The position numbers and the translations under genes were made by a program. This document shows positions 33,349 through 42,791 of a stretch of 64,000 nt of DNA, piece after piece (the first letter of the stretch is position 1; each line of letters begins with the position of its first letter). Location: positions 1 to 64,000 of the forward strand of contig CAZVPF010000005.1 of NCBI GenBank assembly GCA_964628195.1, written 5' to 3'. Under the pieces are notes generated by a model. It saw only the letters and a list, made by a program, of their open reading frames with translations, did not search any database and was not told the origin of the DNA. Source of the stretch: CAZVPF01 sp964628195. GTDB lineage: Bacteria; Planctomycetota; Phycisphaerae; Sedimentisphaerales; Anaerohalosphaeraceae.

Positions 33349-34242
33349 CTAATCAATCCTGGCCCTGGGGATGCTCTTTTGCGGGATTCGCAGTTCGATG
33401 TACTTGACCTTTCCTGCCAGTGTGCCGTGCTGCTTGTAAAAGCTGTATAGCTTCTGGACCTTTTCTTTTTCGTCGGCTTCGAGGTATTTTTGCGACTGCC
33501 CGTAAGATGCGCCCCAGAATACCTCCGTGCCGTCGGTGACATTCAGGACAACGTGAGGCTTGTTCGAGCTTTTTCGTCCCTCGTGGTTTGTGATGTCGAT
33601 GTACTCGATCTCTTCGAGCAGCGGGTTATCCGGGCAGGTAAGCTCGTCCATCTTGTCAAGCACCAGCGCCAGTTTGACGGCCAGCTCCATGTCCTCATCG
33701 AGCCATTTCGAACCCAGTGCGGGTCTGCCGTGATAAGCGAAGCCTTTGACCTGGACCGTATTTACGGTATCGAGCGGGACAAAATCCATGACTGTCATGT
33801 CGGCGGCAATGTAATACTTCTGGCCGGTGGTCTCTACCATAACCACAGGCAGGCGGTATTCACCGAAGAGCTGCACCGTCTTGTCTGTTACCCGAACGCG
33901 AGTGTCTTTCATCCAGGCGAATTGAGCCATATCCGCAGCCACTGTTTGGGCGGTGTGCTCGTTCAGGGCGAATATTTTTGCACCGGCCTGGCGTGCGGTT
34001 CTTTCGAGCAGCGCGTTGTTTATCCATGCAGGTGGTGTCATTATCTCAAGGGGTCCGGTTCTTTGACTTATCCGGGGCTTGTTTTTGACGTACTTTTCGA
34101 GGTAAAAAAAGCTTACAGGCACGGCGGCTATAAAGGCTAACACAAGGAAGAAGAACAGTATGCCCTTCCACGGAAACCTCGCTTTGTTCGGTCTGGGTTG
34201 TTTCTTTTTATTTCTGGTTGTTTTCTTTTTTTTTGCCGCCAA
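33349..34242 (-). CDS. ftsQ: FtsQ-like cell division protein
   Basis: Bitopic inner-membrane division protein that links early and late divisome parts. A lysine-rich cytoplasmic start (about 1-25) is followed by one membrane helix (about 28-48) and a periplasmic region where a POTRA-like part (about 60-135) and a beta domain can be traced. Sequence similarity to well-known FtsQ is weak, so the call relies on topology, length (297) and gene order murC-murB-ddl-ftsQ, which is the usual dcw order. Start is TTG; no ATG is available nearby. ftsA and ftsZ do not follow. Confidence 0.68.
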   Translation of the reverse strand: MAAKKKKTTRNKKKQPRPNKARFPWKGILFFFLVLAFIAAVPVSFFYLEKYVKNKPRISQRTGPLEIMTPPAWINNALLERTARQAGAKIFALNEHTAQTVAADMAQFAWMKDTRVRVTDKTVQLFGEYRLPVVMVETTGQKYYIAADMTVMDFVPLDTVNTVQVKGFAYHGRPALGSKWLDEDMELAVKLALVLDKMDELTCPDNPLLEEIEYIDITNHEGRKSSNKPHVVLNVTDGTEVFWGASYGQSQKYLEADEKEKVQKLYSFYKQHGTLAGKVKYIELRIPQKSIPRARID

Positions 34243-34259
34243 TTTATCTTCTGCTTTCC

Positions 34260-35210
34260 TTAATTAGCGTTATTCAATGCGTCCTCGACCATCATCGCGC
34301 AAACATCAGCAATGCCCATGCCTGTCTTTGCCGCGGCTTTGGGGACCAATGAATGACTCGTAAAGCCGGGCAATGTATTTATCTCCAGTACATAAACCCT
34401 GGAACTATCGTCGAGAATCATATCGACCCTGCTAATGTGCCGGGCGCCGATAGCGTTACAGCAAAGCTGCCCGGTTCGGTTGATCCGCTCGACAAGAGCC
34501 TTGTCGATTATCGTATCGAAGAGGTACTGCGTATCTTCTGCTTCATATTTTGCGTTGTAGTCGTAAAACGTGCCGGCGCTTTTAATCTCGACGATTGGCA
34601 AAACCCTGTCCATTACAATACCCACCGTGACCTCGCGGCCGGCAATGAACTGTTCGACCATCGTTTGCCCGTATTTCTCAAGACACTGTGCTGCTTTGCG
34701 GGCTGCATTTTCTGGGCCGCTTACTATTTCCACACCTACACTGCTTCCCTGCCTGACCGGTTTTACGACAACCTTTTCGCCGAGTTTCGCTATCCCGGCT
34801 GCAAGGCCCTCAAGGTCGTCCTTACTGGAAATAACCAGGTCGTGCGGAACGTCCACACCGGCTTTTATGAAAGCCTGTTTCGACAAAACCTTGTCAAACC
34901 CGATTCTGCTTGCCTCAGGGCCGCACCCGGTATAGGCGCATGCCCTTTGTTCAAGTATTCGCTGCAACTGGCCGTCCTCGCCGAACTTGCCGTGCAGGGC
35001 GGGGAAGAATACCATGATGCTTTTGTCGTCAAGGATTGACAGATCATCCGGCGTGATATCGGCAGTAATGACGCTGAACCCGGCCTGGTTGAGGCCTTCG
35101 GCAATGGTTTGCCCGCTGAGCAGGCTTATCTGACGCTCTTCACCGACTCCGCCGGTGAGCACAGCGACCTTTATGTCATGCCTGTCGGGGGTCAACTTAG
35201 TGCCTACCAT
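34260..35210 (-). CDS. ddl: D-alanine--D-alanine ligase
   Basis: ATP-grasp enzyme that joins two D-alanines for the peptidoglycan stem peptide. The 316-residue protein shows LTGGVGEERQISLLSG near 17, ALHGKFGEDGQLQ, VVKPVRQGSSVGVEIV with the ATP-binding lysine, and EINTLPGFTSHSLVPKAA near 280. It ends 18 bp before ftsQ and its start overlaps the murB stop by a few bases, so the cluster is translated as one unit. This indicates that the organism makes peptidoglycan, consistent with current views of planctomycetes. Confidence 0.95.
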   Translation of the reverse strand: MVGTKLTPDRHDIKVAVLTGGVGEERQISLLSGQTIAEGLNQAGFSVITADITPDDLSILDDKSIMVFFPALHGKFGEDGQLQRILEQRACAYTGCGPEASRIGFDKVLSKQAFIKAGVDVPHDLVISSKDDLEGLAAGIAKLGEKVVVKPVRQGSSVGVEIVSGPENAARKAAQCLEKYGQTMVEQFIAGREVTVGIVMDRVLPIVEIKSAGTFYDYNAKYEAEDTQYLFDTIIDKALVERINRTGQLCCNAIGARHISRVDMILDDSSRVYVLEINTLPGFTSHSLVPKAAAKTGMGIADVCAMMVEDALNNAN

Positions 35211-36082
35211 ATCTCAAGTTCAAGTTCGAGTTCCACGTCAAAACGCTCCATGACCCGGTCCTTTACCGCGTCGATAAGCCTTTTAACATCCGAGCTTTTG
35301 CAGCCCGGTTCTGTAAGAATGAAATTCGCGTGCTTTTCGCTTATAGATGCCCCGCCTATTGTCAGGCCCTTTAGCCCTGCGCGGTCGATCATCGCCCCGG
35401 CGGACATTCCTCGGGGGTTTTTGAAAACACAACCGGCGTTTTTGGATCCGAGCGGCTGAGAGTTCTTCTTGTATATCCATATTTCCTTAACGGTTTTTAG
35501 CATTTGGTCCTGGTCGGCCTCGAAGAGTTTGATTTTTGCAGAGAGGATGCACTTTGCTGTGATATTGGTCCATCGGTAATCGAAGACGAGTTCGGGCTTT
35601 GCTTTTTCGTATATCCCGCCCTGTGCGTCCATCAGGGTTACGCTTTCAACCGATGAGCCGAAATCACCGAACCTGCCGCCTGCGTTCATCTTCACTGCCC
35701 CGCCGACCGAACCTGGAATGCCGGTCAATGCTTCAAGTCCGCTTAGTCCCCTTTTAACGCAATCGAGTACTATCTGGCCGAGGTTCGCACCGGCCCCTGC
35801 GGTGAGGCATTGGTTTTCAATTTTTGTCTGGGTGAACTCCGGACCTTCGAGCTTTATAACGGCGCCTTTTACGCCTTCGTCCGAGATGAGCAGGTTGGAG
35901 CCGTAGCCGAGGACGCGCAACGGCAGGTCGTTATCCCGACACCTTTTAATGACTTCGCTAAGCTGCTCGAATGTGCCCGGGCGTATAAAATAATCCGCCT
36001 TGCCTCCGATTCCGTACCATGTGTAATCGGCAAGCGGTTTGTCATTTTCAACTATGCTTTCCAGCCCCTTGAATAAATTCAT
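35204..36082 (-). CDS. murB: UDP-N-acetylenolpyruvoylglucosamine reductase
   Basis: FAD enzyme that reduces UDP-GlcNAc-enolpyruvate to UDP-MurNAc. Type II-like MurB motifs: TWYGIGGKADYFIRP, LGYGSNLLISDEGV, TAGAGANLGQIV, GIPGSVGGAVKMNAGG, the catalytic serine region SQPLGSKNAGCVFKNP and a late glutamate (FILTEPGCKSSDV). I chose ATG at 36082, preceded by GGAAGG, rather than TTG at 36088. It overlaps the 3' end of murC by about 35 bp and the start of ddl by a few bases. Confidence 0.94.
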   Translation of the reverse strand: MNLFKGLESIVENDKPLADYTWYGIGGKADYFIRPGTFEQLSEVIKRCRDNDLPLRVLGYGSNLLISDEGVKGAVIKLEGPEFTQTKIENQCLTAGAGANLGQIVLDCVKRGLSGLEALTGIPGSVGGAVKMNAGGRFGDFGSSVESVTLMDAQGGIYEKAKPELVFDYRWTNITAKCILSAKIKLFEADQDQMLKTVKEIWIYKKNSQPLGSKNAGCVFKNPRGMSAGAMIDRAGLKGLTIGGASISEKHANFILTEPGCKSSDVKRLIDAVKDRVMERFDVELELELEIW

Positions 36083-37517
36083 CTGCAACCTTCCATATAG
36101 TTCCGGCTCCCATTGTGACTACCATGTCACCGGGCCGGACGTTTTCGTTCAAATGCTTTACAATATCGGCAAAGTCGTTAATAAATACCGCTTCGCTTCC
36201 GTTGGATCTAATGCGCTTTACAAGTGTCTCGGCGCTTACCTTTTGCCTGCTTTCGGCGGTGTCCCGTACGAAGTATATTTCCGGAACGATAGTTATATCT
36301 GACAGCTTAAAACTTTCCGCGAAATCATCAAGTAAAAATCTTGTCCGGCTGTACTGATGGGGCTGAAAAACGCACCATAGCCGCTGGGGCTGATACCTTT
36401 CCCGGAGTCCTGCCAAAGCTGCGCGTATTTCGGTAGGGTGGTGGGCATAGTCGTCAACCACCGTTACCCCGTTATATACACCCCTGAACATCATTCTGCG
36501 GTCTATGCCGGTGAAGGTTCCGATATTTGCGCAAACCTTCTCAAGGTCGAGCCGGGCCCGGTCACATGCGGCGATTACCGCAAGGGCGTTGAGTATGTTG
36601 TGCCTTCCGGGCAGGGCGATTTTGATTAATCCCTGCCTTTGTCCATGGGCATAAAGGTCAAACTCACAGAGGCCGTTTATTACTTTTATATTTTTCGCGG
36701 AATAATCATAACTGCCGTCCAGTCCGAAAGTTAGGATGTTTTCCTGGTTCGGGAGACTTTCAAGTATACGCCGGACATTGGGGTCCTGTCCGTTGAGAAT
36801 TACCGTTCCACCGGGTTTGACACCGCCGGCGAAATCCGTAAAGGCCTGTACTATGTCATCTTCGTCTTTGTAGTAGTCGAGGTGGTCCTGTTCAATATTC
36901 AGGACAACGGCGATTTCAGGTTTAAGGTTCAAAAAGCTCCTGTCATACTCGCACGCTTCGGCGATGAAATACTCACTATTGGCAACGCCGCTTGAATTTC
37001 CAAGCTGTGTTACATTTGCACCCACGATATAATTTGCCGGGCTGCCGCATTTATCCATAAGGTATGCAAGCCACCCGCTTGTAGTGCTCTTGCCGTGTGT
37101 TCCGCAGACGGCGATGCCCCGGTAAAGGTCCATCATCTCGCCGAGCATGGAGGCGTATTTCAAGACAGTGGAGCCTTGCTGGTTTGCCTTTGCAAGTTCG
37201 GGGTTTGATATTTTGATCGCTGCCGAGATCACCACTGCATCGGGTTTTTCAGGCAGATTAGCGGCGTTGTGGCCGATCGCTATGTTTGCGCCCATGCGGT
37301 TAAGTTCCTCGACAACCGCGCTGTTTTCCATATCCGAGCCGCTTACCGCGGCGCCGTTTTTAAGCAGCACCTTGGCAAGGCCGCTCATTCCGATACCGCC
37401 AGCCCCGATGAAGTGGTATTTTCTGGTCGATAAAGGTTTTTTTTGCTTCCTGCTTACCATAGCCACAAGCCCCTGAGAAGGCGGTCTTTGGGCTCGACTT
37501 CCTGTCGATAACTGCAT
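36048..37517 (-). CDS. murC: UDP-N-acetylmuramate--L-alanine ligase
   Basis: First amino-acid ligase of peptidoglycan synthesis. Motifs: FIGAGGIGMSGLAKVL near 35-50, the P-loop GTHGKSTTSGW near 120, NIEQDHLDYYKD, NALAVIAAC, DDYAHHPTEI and VFQPHQYSRT. The 489-residue frame starts at ATG 37517 with AAGGGA upstream; a second ATG at 37460 would remove 19 residues before the conserved start and is also plausible. First gene of the murC-murB-ddl-ftsQ run. Confidence 0.95.
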   Translation of the reverse strand: MQLSTGSRAQRPPSQGLVAMVSRKQKKPLSTRKYHFIGAGGIGMSGLAKVLLKNGAAVSGSDMENSAVVEELNRMGANIAIGHNAANLPEKPDAVVISAAIKISNPELAKANQQGSTVLKYASMLGEMMDLYRGIAVCGTHGKSTTSGWLAYLMDKCGSPANYIVGANVTQLGNSSGVANSEYFIAEACEYDRSFLNLKPEIAVVLNIEQDHLDYYKDEDDIVQAFTDFAGGVKPGGTVILNGQDPNVRRILESLPNQENILTFGLDGSYDYSAKNIKVINGLCEFDLYAHGQRQGLIKIALPGRHNILNALAVIAACDRARLDLEKVCANIGTFTGIDRRMMFRGVYNGVTVVDDYAHHPTEIRAALAGLRERYQPQRLWCVFQPHQYSRTRFLLDDFAESFKLSDITIVPEIYFVRDTAESRQKVSAETLVKRIRSNGSEAVFINDFADIVKHLNENVRPGDMVVTMGAGTIWKVADEFIQGAGKHS

Positions 37518-37726
37518 ATAGGCATCCCTTTTAACAAGATGGGTAATTCCATTTAAATTGCCTTATTGTTAGATTTATCCGCGTTTTATAACCCACAACG
37601 CCAAATTTTTCAAGTATTTACGCCGTGAGGCCAAAAAAAACGTAACTTAGCTGCTCTTGGTGGACTGTATTTATGGTATAATCAGACAGGTTTGATAAAA
37701 AAGTATTTGTGAATTATCGAGATGTA
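37518..37726. other. Intergenic region upstream of murC and the sigma gene
   Basis: Divergent intergenic region. Apart from an isolated TATAAT at 37677-37682 without a good -35 partner, nothing is supported. The murC promoter on the minus strand was not identified. Confidence 0.3.
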
Positions 37727-37756
37727 TTGACATAAAATGGCAGTTTGTTTTATATT
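37727..37756 (+). promoter_or_regulatory. Sigma70-type promoter of the ECF sigma gene
   Basis: TTGACA (37727-37732), 18-bp spacer, TATATT (37751-37756), about 48 bp before the start codon. Confidence 0.6.
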
Positions 37757-37803
37757 AACAGGGTAATTAATGTTTTGATTTGCAGGGCGGGGATTAGAGA
37801 AAA

Positions 37804-38649
37804 ATGGACCAATATATTCTTGAACTTGTTGAAGGCTCCCGGAGGGGCGACAAAAAGAGCATGGAGTTCCTTGCAGACTACACGCAGGACAGGCTTAGCG
37901 GGTACATCTACAGATTGACGCTTGACCATGATCTTGCGCAGGATATTCTGCAGGAGACTATGCTCGAAATGGTCCAGTCGATTAAAAAGCTCAGGGACGC
38001 TGAAAAGTTCTGGCCCTGGATATTCCGCACGGCGCTTGGAAAGGTTCAGCACCACTTCCGTGATAAAAAGCGGGAACAGGCAAGGCTGACTGAAATGGAA
38101 AAGAGGAACCTGCTCAAATACAGCGCCGACGACTTCAATGACGGGCTGAACGGAATGATCCGTAAAGAGCTTGCCCAGGCTATATTCAAGTCGATGGGTA
38201 AATTAAGCCTGAAATATAGAAATGTTATTGCGCTGAGGTGTTTCGAGCAGCTTAGTTTTGTCCAGATCGCGGATATGATGAATCTCAAAACAGAACTGCA
38301 GGCGAGGGTGATGTTCTTCCGGGCGAAAAAGGCTCTTCAAAAGAACCTTACGCACCAGGGCTTTAACAACAAGATACTGATCACTGCGCTTAGTCTTTTC
38401 GCGTTCTTTTCAGCGCAGTCGAAGATAACGGCTTCTGCGGCGGTGATTAAAGCTTCGATTCTTGATGTGGGGCCCATTGCCTCGGGTCTGGGTTTTATGA
38501 CATCCAAAGCAGGCGTTGCTGTGGGTTCGGCAGTAACTGGGCTGGGCATGATATTCACAGTAGAGGACGTAATATACCTTTCGAGTTTCCTGGTCATCTA
38601 CCTGTTTTGTTTTGCTTTTGCGGGATTGTTCTCCCTTGGAAGAAGATAA
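37804..38649 (+). CDS. ECF-type sigma factor with C-terminal membrane segment
   Basis: Sigma-70 family factor of 281 residues. Region 2 is at about 10-92 (DRLSGYIYRLTLDHDLAQDILQET then KFWPWIFRTALGKVQHHFRDK), and region 4 at about 122-182 (LSLKYRNVIALRCFEQLSFVQIADMMNLK). Unlike standard ECF factors of about 190 residues, it continues about 95 residues with a hydrophobic stretch (ILITALSLFAFFS, 191-203), a glycine/alanine-rich segment (about 222-252) and a strong membrane helix (about 256-277) ending GRR. No anti-sigma gene is adjacent, so the tail itself may tether or inhibit the factor. Own promoter and terminator: a single-gene transcript. Confidence 0.85.
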   Translation: MDQYILELVEGSRRGDKKSMEFLADYTQDRLSGYIYRLTLDHDLAQDILQETMLEMVQSIKKLRDAEKFWPWIFRTALGKVQHHFRDKKREQARLTEMEKRNLLKYSADDFNDGLNGMIRKELAQAIFKSMGKLSLKYRNVIALRCFEQLSFVQIADMMNLKTELQARVMFFRAKKALQKNLTHQGFNNKILITALSLFAFFSAQSKITASAAVIKASILDVGPIASGLGFMTSKAGVAVGSAVTGLGMIFTVEDVIYLSSFLVIYLFCFAFAGLFSLGRR

Positions 38650-38700
38650 ATCATCCTCCTCCAAAAACTCCGTTCCGTCTTCTTCCTTTTTTTATACAAT

Positions 38701-38726
38701 GGGCCGGCATGACCGGCCCTTTTTTA
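38701..38726 (+). terminator. Rho-independent terminator of the sigma gene
   Basis: GGGCCGG (38701-38707) and CCGGCCC (38713-38719), loop CATGA, followed by seven or so T-rich bases. Confidence 0.85.
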
Positions 38727-38736
38727 TTTGTGAGTA

Positions 38737-40362
38737 TTATTTCACCAAGACAGTGAAAGCGAAATACAGGAACACCATGACCGCGGCGAGAACCAGGCTA
38801 AGCAGCTTGTAGTTGCCGATGCCTTTCCAGCCGGGGTCCTTGAGGCATTCAAGGGGCGACTTCCATACAAGTTGCCGTTTTTCATCTGTCAGCGTTTCGG
38901 GCCATAATGCCGAGCTGCCGGCCATGATAACCGAACATATACAGAACAGCATGAAACTTGCGAGCATGAATGGTACTTTCCAAAAGGCTGCGCCGTAAAA
39001 ATCCATAAGGAAAACAAGCAGTCCGAGCACGCTTCCCGCAATAAGCGTTACAATTGAGGCTTTTGAAGATGCCTTTTTGAAGAATATCCCGGCAAGGAAA
39101 ACAACCACGATAGGCGGTGCGATGTAGCTGATAACCGCGCTTATTCCCTGGAAGACGGTGGGGAATCTTGCACAGAAAGGCGACCAGACCATTGCAAGAA
39201 CCATTGCGGCGAAAGTAACAATCCTGCCGATTACCACGAGCCTGTTTTCCGATGTGTCGGGGCGCCATCTTTTGTAAAGGTCATAGGTGAACAGTGTCGC
39301 CGCGGAGTTGAGCGCACCGGAAACCGTGCTCATCAGTGCCGCCATCAGTGCGGCCGCGACCAGGCCGCGCATGCCTATGGGCAGCAGGTGTGTTATCATG
39401 TGCGAGTATGTCTGAGCGGAGTCCTCGGTGCCGTCTTCAAGGGTCGGCATAGGCGGGATCAGTCCTTTTCGCACAAGTGCAAGGCAGATAAGGCCGGGCA
39501 GCACGAAGATAAATACGGGCAGTATTTTTATGAACCCGGCGAATATAGGTCCGATACGCGCGTGGTTTTCATCTTTCGCGCCGAGCACCCTCTGGACAAT
39601 TGTCTGGTCCGTGCACCAGTACCATATTCCGAGTATGGGGTAGCCAAGCAGCACAGAGTACCACGGCAGGCCGGACGGGTCTCCGTGGGGACGTAAAATG
39701 GTAAGTTTGACCGGTTCGACGGCTTCTGTGAGCCCGCTCCATCCCCCGACCTTGACAAAACTGATGGCTGTGAGCACAATTGCTCCGACCAGCAAAATAA
39801 TTGTCTGGAGAGACTCGGTCAGCACGACTGCCATAAGCCCGCCGACGATGGTATACAAGCCGGTCAGGACCGCGATTAAAACTATCGAGAAGATTTTGGG
39901 GAACCCGAACATTCCCTCAAGCACCACGGCACCTGCGTAAAGTGAGAAGCCTATGTGAATGAAGATCGCCGATATGATCGACAGTATTGCCAGCCAGTCC
40001 CTGCTCGGGCGTGAAAACCTTTTTTCGAGGAAGTCGGGCAGCGTCGTAACACTCGAACGGATATAAAAGGGGGCAAAAAACAGGGCAAGTATTATCAGTA
40101 TAAACGGCGCCATCCATTCGAAGTTGCCGTAGGCAAGGCCGTTGGTGTAACCTTCCTCGGCAAGGCTTACGAGGTGTACTGTAGAAATGTTGGTTGCGAA
40201 AAGTGCGAGTCCTATTACAGGCCAGCCGAGTGATTTTCCGGCGAGGAAATACTCGTCGGCCTGGTCAGTCTTTTTCTTTCTGAAGCCCGCCCAGCAGCCT
40301 ATGCCCACAATGAAGATAAAATAAAGAACGATAATGCCCACATCGATGTAACTGATACTCAT
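38737..40362 (-). CDS. Sodium:solute symporter (SSS family)
   Basis: Inner-membrane sodium symporter of 541 residues with about 13-14 hydrophobic helices. Typical SSS features: the first helix followed by DQADEYFLAGKSLGWPVIGLALFATNIS, FYIRSSVTTLPDFLEKRF, GGLMAVVLTESLQ, a WYWCTDQTIVQRVLGAKDENHAR block and ALMSTVSGALNSAATLFTYDLYKR. The last two resemble sugar-type SSS (SGLT-like). Substrate cannot be named, but a sugar fits the enzymes around it. The second SSS gene at 48324 shares the same plan. Confidence 0.9.
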   Translation of the reverse strand: MSISYIDVGIIVLYFIFIVGIGCWAGFRKKKTDQADEYFLAGKSLGWPVIGLALFATNISTVHLVSLAEEGYTNGLAYGNFEWMAPFILIILALFFAPFYIRSSVTTLPDFLEKRFSRPSRDWLAILSIISAIFIHIGFSLYAGAVVLEGMFGFPKIFSIVLIAVLTGLYTIVGGLMAVVLTESLQTIILLVGAIVLTAISFVKVGGWSGLTEAVEPVKLTILRPHGDPSGLPWYSVLLGYPILGIWYWCTDQTIVQRVLGAKDENHARIGPIFAGFIKILPVFIFVLPGLICLALVRKGLIPPMPTLEDGTEDSAQTYSHMITHLLPIGMRGLVAAALMAALMSTVSGALNSAATLFTYDLYKRWRPDTSENRLVVIGRIVTFAAMVLAMVWSPFCARFPTVFQGISAVISYIAPPIVVVFLAGIFFKKASSKASIVTLIAGSVLGLLVFLMDFYGAAFWKVPFMLASFMLFCICSVIMAGSSALWPETLTDEKRQLVWKSPLECLKDPGWKGIGNYKLLSLVLAAVMVFLYFAFTVLVK

Positions 40363-40487
40363 TTGCGCTCCCTTCCAAAGTCCAATTCAAATAAGATTTG
40401 CCGGCCGAATAACAAAACGGACCCGTAATTGATCTTGGAAGATTTTAAGCAAACCCCGCAAGAAACGCAAGCAGTAACGGAGGGAGT
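40363..40487. other. Short intergenic gap
   Basis: No gene. Between the symporter start and the end of the kinase gene on the same strand; I did not find a confident promoter or terminator. Confidence 0.3.
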
Positions 40488-42554
40488 TTATACCAAATCG
40501 TTATAATTTTGCCTGCTGGGGGAAGACGCGGATTTCGCGACCGCGGGGGTGAGCAGTTTCCTGATGATTTTTTCGAGTTTACAGCGATCAACTGGTTTTG
40601 GCAGGTACTCCGTGCAGCCGACGCTGAGGCATTTTTCACGGTCGCCTTTGAGCGCGTTTGCAGTAAGGGCTATGACAGGGATGTCGGGGTTCTTGTCCCG
40701 GAGTTTTTCCATTACCTGGTAGCCGTTGATTTCGGGCATTACGATGTCAAGTATCACGAGGTCGAAATCCTGCTCAAAGACAAGTTTCAGCGCTTCCCTG
40801 CCGTTTTCAGCTATAACGGGCTCAAGGGCCATTCTTTCGAGGATTATTTTTATCAATGTCTGACTTGCCATGGTGTCTTCGGCGACAAGCACTCTACCCG
40901 AAAGGGGCTGGTCGGGCTGCTGCTGCGGGGTGTCGTTTTCGGCCTGTTGTGTCGATTTGAAATTTGAATTGGCAGGGACGGCAAGAGAGAACACCGAGCC
41001 CTGCTGCTGCCTGCTTTGACAAGTCAGGGTTCCGTTCATCAAATGAACGATTTGCCTGGTTATCGCAAGCCCCATGCCTGTGCCTTCATACTTTTTGTTG
41101 CTGCTCGAATCGATTTGGGTAAAACTGTCGTAGATAGTCTCAATTTTATCTTCCGGAATTCCGATGCCGGTATCTTCGACATCAAAGACGAGCAGGTCGT
41201 CACCGTTATTTTTTTCAACGCTTACGCTGACGGTGATGTTTCCGGATTCCGTGAATTTTATCGCGTTGTCGATGAGGTTTACAAGACACTGCATAAGCCG
41301 GTCGCCGTCAAGAAAGACTTCCGCCGGAAGCGCGCCGTTTCTGATGAGCTCAAAATACAGGCCTTTCTTAACAGCTTTTTCGCGCATCAGCAAGCCGACC
41401 TGAGCGAGTATCTTATTTAGATCGCAATTTTCCGGCCTGATCTTAAAGGCACCGTCATTAAGTTTCGAGAAATCAAAAATGTCGTCAATTATCCTTGTAA
41501 GGTTTTTTGCCGACCTTCGCAGGACCTCGATATATTCTACCTGTGAGTCGGAAAGTTTTTCTTCGGACATGAGGTCGGCGAATCCCACTATCGAGTTAAG
41601 AGGTGTCCTGATCTCGTGGCTCATATTAGCAAGAAATTCGCTTTTTGCATTGTTTGCCTGTTCGGCCTGCCGGGCGAGTTCGTTGGCTTTTTCGATGGCT
41701 TGTTCAAGCTGTTTGTTGGTTAAGTCGGTCTGTGTCTTTGCTTCCTGCAGGGCTTGCTGGGCCTTGTTGGCCTCGGTTATATCTTTGATAAGGCAAACCG
41801 ATGTTTTTATTGTGCCGTTGGCTTCGAGAACAGGAAACGTTGTCATTTCAAGGTGCATATTAAGTTTCGGTTCCCAGACCTGCCTGGTTTCGGTTTTTTT
41901 TGTGGCGATGCTGTCAATGTTCGGGCAGTTTTTGCAGGGTTCGGAGAAACCGTGAAGAACCTCATGGCATTTACGATTTACAACTTCTCTGACATCCAGT
42001 TTGCACAGGTCAGCGAAAGCCCTGTTTGCGCGGAGAATATTAAAGGTGGTGTCGATTATGGCAACTCCATCGAGTATGGAATCGAACGTCACTTTCCACT
42101 CTTTGGCTATCGCCTTGAACTTTTGGGAGGCGTCTTCGTATTCGTGCATCAGTTTTTCAAGAATGTCACGGATTGAAACGATGCTTACGAGCTTGTTTGC
42201 GCTTGTCAAAAGGAGGTGACGAATATGCCTGTCTTTCATCAGCCTGAGCATATCGGTGTAAGTAGTTTCCGAAGGGCAGGATGTAAAATCTCTTGTTACT
42301 ATTTTTTTAACAGGGGTGCTGTTAAAATCAAGGCCCTCTGCAAGGACCCTCTTAAGCATATCGCGTTCGGTTACCACTCCTACAAGCCTGGAGTCACTGC
42401 CTGCTATGGGCAGACACCCGATGTTGTTATCCCTCATTACTAATGTCGCTTCAAAGATGGTTGTTTCCGGTTGGATGTAAATAAATTCGGAAGAGGCTGA
42501 TATATAGAAATCTCCTCCTTTACAGAATTTTATCTTATCGCCTGCATTATCCAT
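40488..42554 (-). CDS. CBS-PAS hybrid histidine kinase with receiver domain
   Basis: Soluble multi-domain kinase of about 688 residues. A CBS pair (about 15-135; DNNIGCLPI...VVTERDML and DRHIRHLLL...VSIRDILEKL) probably binds a nucleotide. A PAS domain follows (about 145-260) with a CxxC pair (EPCKNCPN), then a coiled coil (about 265-305), HisKA with H313 in NMSHEIRTPLNS, an ATPase (DTGIGIPEDK, GTGMGLAI) and a receiver domain with phosphoacceptor D603 (LVILDIVMPE). No membrane segment, so it senses a cytoplasmic signal. I prefer ATG at 42554 (AGGA upstream); an upstream ATG at 42665 adds 37 non-conserved-looking residues. Its phosphorelay target is unknown. Confidence 0.88.
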   Translation of the reverse strand: MDNAGDKIKFCKGGDFYISASSEFIYIQPETTIFEATLVMRDNNIGCLPIAGSDSRLVGVVTERDMLKRVLAEGLDFNSTPVKKIVTRDFTSCPSETTYTDMLRLMKDRHIRHLLLTSANKLVSIVSIRDILEKLMHEYEDASQKFKAIAKEWKVTFDSILDGVAIIDTTFNILRANRAFADLCKLDVREVVNRKCHEVLHGFSEPCKNCPNIDSIATKKTETRQVWEPKLNMHLEMTTFPVLEANGTIKTSVCLIKDITEANKAQQALQEAKTQTDLTNKQLEQAIEKANELARQAEQANNAKSEFLANMSHEIRTPLNSIVGFADLMSEEKLSDSQVEYIEVLRRSAKNLTRIIDDIFDFSKLNDGAFKIRPENCDLNKILAQVGLLMREKAVKKGLYFELIRNGALPAEVFLDGDRLMQCLVNLIDNAIKFTESGNITVSVSVEKNNGDDLLVFDVEDTGIGIPEDKIETIYDSFTQIDSSSNKKYEGTGMGLAITRQIVHLMNGTLTCQSRQQQGSVFSLAVPANSNFKSTQQAENDTPQQQPDQPLSGRVLVAEDTMASQTLIKIILERMALEPVIAENGREALKLVFEQDFDLVILDIVMPEINGYQVMEKLRDKNPDIPVIALTANALKGDREKCLSVGCTEYLPKPVDRCKLEKIIRKLLTPAVAKSASSPSRQNYNDLV

Positions 42555-42791
42555 AGTGTATTTGTTCCTGCGTCTCTTTTTTGGGTATCCAAAAGATATA
42601 TTCGGCAGTCTAATGCAGAATATTAAATTTTTCAAATGTCTTTTTAAGAAGTTTTGCAAATTCAAGGAATATGCTTATTCTAAATAAGAAGTTTACTTGA
42701 GAATTGCGGCAAAATTGCTGTCAGTCGATTTGAGTTGACCTGCTTGAGGGTTAGAGGTTTTAATAGTCGTGCTTTAATTCAGGAAGTTTTT
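42555..42791. other. Divergent intergenic region
   Basis: Between the kinase and the methyltransferase starts; no clear promoter consensus on either strand. AGGAAG at 42781 is the methyltransferase ribosome site. Confidence 0.3.

Noticed and set aside
40363..40500. GCAAACC and ACGCAAG motifs resembling a c-di-GMP riboswitch
   Set aside because: On the strand where they read correctly there is no downstream gene, and the required stems do not form.
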